The notes under the pieces are model-generated. The model made no database searches, had not been told where the DNA came from, and saw only the letters and a program-made list of their open reading frames with translations. Positions 61,579 to 64,000 of a stretch of 64,000 nucleotides of DNA are shown here, piece by piece. A program made the translations under genes and the position numbers. The stretch's first letter is position 1; the number at the start of each line of letters is the position of its first letter. Source of the DNA: Adineta steineri (lineage: Eukaryota > Rotifera > Eurotatoria > Adinetida > Adinetidae); assembly GCA_905250115.1 (NCBI GenBank), contig CAJNOI010000061.1, positions 372,001-436,000 of the forward strand, written 5' to 3'.

Positions 61579-64000
61579 ATGACAACTCGAACATCAACTC
61601 GATCGACAAAAGCTGTTAAATTTATTGATTCAACTGAATACGATGATGAAGATTTAGATAAAATCACTCCACCTCAAAACAAAACTGAAGAGAAAAAACC
61701 ACGAGGTCGACCACCTAATTCTTCTCGTAATCAAACAAATCATGATGAAGAATGGGATGCAAGAAACGAACAACACGTTAGTGATGATGATGAAAGAAGT
61801 GATACTGAACAAAATCCTACAAAAAAATTTCAAGCTAATAGATCAGTTGGTTCAGTTTATGATTTTAAGTAAATGAAAAATTCTTTTTCTTATATTATAA
61901 AATATGAATTTTTGTTTTTTATTCCAATTCAAGTCCAACATCAAGAAAATGGACGAAATCAACAATACAAAAAAATAGTTCCGTATCAAAAACAAATGCA
62001 AATGACAATAAATCAATAGAGAAATTGATGTGTCAATACTGGTAAAATCTTTCTAATACAAAAAATTCATTTATCATCTGAAATTTATTTTTAGTAATTA
62101 TACAACAGCGAAAAAATATCTTCTTCAGAGACATTTAAAATCTCATTCAACTGAACGACCACATAAATGTAAAAATTCGAAAATTCTAGTTTTTATTTAA
62201 CTTTTTGTTTTTCTAGGTGCATATTGTGATCGATCATTTAAAACAACTATTCAATTAACAAATCATGTTAATACACATCTTGGTGTTAAACCATTTCAAG
62301 TAAAAAGATTTTGTTTAGAAAAAAAAACGAAATAAATTAATAATTATTTCTAGTGCAAATTTTGTGCATTTTCATTTACAACAAGTGGAGAATTAATTCG
62401 ACATGTTCGATATAAGTAATATAAAAAGAAAATTTTATATTTATCTTATTAATTTTATTTTATTAGACATACACTTGAAAAACCACATCGATGTGATGAA
62501 TGTGGTTATGCAACAGTTGAATTAAGTAAATTACGACGACATATTCGCACACACACAGGGGTATGAAAATCGTTATTGTTTACTTTTCGATTTTTATTCT
62601 ATATTTATATATACATAGGAAAAACCATATGCATGTCCACATTGTTCATATTGTAGTCCGGATACATTTAAGCTTAAAAGGCATTTACGTGTACATACCG
62701 GTAAGATGAATAGAATATCAGTTTGATTATTTATTGAATTATTTTCTAGGTGAAAGACCGTATCAATGCACAATTTGTAGCTTTCGATTTACTCAAAGTA
62801 ATAGGTAAGTTTGTTGATAATGATTAAAATTTCAACTAACCTAACCTCCTTCTTATAAATTTCTTCACCATTTAATTATTCTTTCAATTTAGCTTAAAAG
62901 CTCATATGTTAACTCATCAGGCTGAAAAACCTTCATATCCTTGTTCGTATTGTCCATCTGTTATGGCTCGAAAATCTGATCTTCGTTATCATATTAACAA
63001 ACAACATGCTCCTCAATCTGAACCTTTACCATGTAATAAATGCGATGAAGATTTTCCTGACAAGTATGTTCAATCTTTTACTAATTAACTTCAAAAACAT
63101 ATTGTTAATTTTAGATATACATTACGTATGCATGGAAAAACTCATAAAGGTCAAACAATTTATTCATGTACACATTGTGAATTTTCCGCAAATACAAGTC
63201 AACAATTAGAAGATCATATGAATACACATCGTGGTACACGTCCATTTCAATGTAGTGAATGTGGTTTAATGTTTGCTGCTCGTGCTGATTTACGTGCACA
63301 TGTTACACGTACACATCGAAATACATCAACAACAACAACAACAACAACAATGAATCGTCGTCCACAACGACGTGCTGCATCATTAAATCATCGTTATATT
63401 GGCGTTGATGATGATGAAATTGGTAACGAACAAAATAATAATAATAATAACGATGATGATAATTATCATTGTTCAATATGTCAGAGACAATTTACATCAG
63501 CTAGATTATTAAATCGACATATATCAGCTGTACATGAAGTAAAACATAATTTATATGATGAAAGAAATTATCAAACAAATGAAATGGAGAGAGAAAACAA
63601 TAATAATAATAATAATTATGATGATGATATTCATGATTATGCTGATGATGAACTTGAAGGTAATAATAATGATCAAATAAATCTTATTAATGAAAATCTT
63701 ATTGAAAAAAATCATGACGATGATGAAGATGAAGATGATTTAGCACCAATTGTTGAAGATATTATGGATGGTGATGATGATTTTGAACAAATACCAACAA
63801 TTAAATCAGTATCATCTGCTGATCAAAAAAAACGACAAATTATTGAACAAAAGGATGTATCAAATATAAAAAAATATAATATTGATAGAAGTATGTAGAT
63901 TATATAAGAAATGTTTGTTTAATTTTTGTTTTTGTACCTTAAAGATTTAATTTTATCCAATGAAGATGAAAAGATCGATTATGATGTATTTGGTTTTAAT
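61579..64000 (+). CDS. CTCF: CTCF-like eleven-zinc-finger protein (3' end outside window)
   Basis: Chromatin insulator/architectural factor by homology. Exons: 61579-61868, 61934-62041, 62095-62168, 62217-62299, 62354-62415, 62467-62560, 62619-62700, 62750-62804, 62893-63063, 63115-63890, 63945->64000; frame intact. The N-terminus is acidic with an AT-hook-like KKPRGRPPN. Ten C2H2 fingers follow in series. The linker and helix pattern is that of CTCF fingers 2-7: [88 protein letters not shown] and [15 protein letters not shown]. An eleventh finger ([20 protein letters not shown]) is separated by about 60 Asn/Asp-rich residues, much longer than in vertebrate CTCF. The tail is acidic with poly-Asn and poly-Asp tracts and continues past the window. 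Start chosen at the first ATG of the frame. Confidence 0.9.

Overview
The window is nuclear DNA of a small-genome metazoan. It is very AT-rich, almost every gene is split by introns of about 45-60 nt with GT..AG ends, and the proteins are unmistakably animal (CTCF, FOXP, CREB3-like, calcineurin A, an outer-dynein-arm docking-type coiled coil). The short introns, AT richness, U-rich tract plus AG just upstream of many start codons (possible spliced-leader sites) and small TGTGGG-type blocks fit a bdelloid rotifer, perhaps Rotaria-like. That placement is inference. A run of 100 N marks an assembly gap at 44578-44677.

Layout. 1-2655 (-): CREB3/OASIS-type membrane-bound bZIP factor, 3' end outside the window. 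3980-4549 (+): GOT1 vesicle-transport protein. 5459-6978 (+): SLC46/PCFT-like MFS transporter. 6979-10440: long gene-less stretch. 10441-13504 (+): calcineurin A, with an in-frame downstream exon that could add about 230 residues. 15490-15918 (+): N-myristoylated thioredoxin. 17783-19698 (-): HMG-CoA synthase. 21456-24638 (+): protease with three trypsin domains, only the first looking competent. 24639-31002: about 6.4 kb of repeat-rich DNA with a transposase-like relic, inverted repeats and an isolated exon-like segment. 31003-34544 (-): FOXP. 36914-40130 (-): protein with two U1/matrin-type zinc fingers. 40470-44367 (+): mitochondrial aconitase. 44819-45145 (-): ribosomal protein eL37. 45774-48510 (-): ODAD1/CCDC63-like coiled coil. 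48619-51319 (-): unidentified basic nuclear-type protein. 52145-53185 (+): TMEM64-like VTT protein. 53503-54929 (+): RFC3. 55984-57763 (+): secreted GDSL lipase of the phospholipase B type. 58020-58538 and 60007-60543 (+): duplicated secreted Thr-rich proteins ending in a six-cysteine knot-like module. 61579-end (+): CTCF-like eleven-finger protein, 3' end outside the window.

Function and context. The genes are mostly unrelated housekeeping and developmental genes in ordinary animal order; no dedicated multi-gene system is apparent. Local relationships worth noting are: the 108-nt same-strand gap between the basic protein and the coiled-coil gene (possible operon); the 339-bp head-to-head spacer between the zinc-finger gene and aconitase; and the tandem duplication beside the lipase, which copied the lipase's last exon along with the cysteine-rich gene.

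Mobile DNA. Four miniature DNA-transposon-like elements can be delimited from sequence alone: a piggyBac-type 83-bp element (21196-21278), a 451-bp long-TIR element that expanded one intron (46580-47030), a 222-bp hAT-type MITE with a perfect 8-bp target duplication (55490-55711), and a 693-bp element with 13-bp inverted ends between the two cysteine-rich genes (58634-59326). Exon joins were worked out by hand; reading frame was checked across every junction in the genes for which joins are given.
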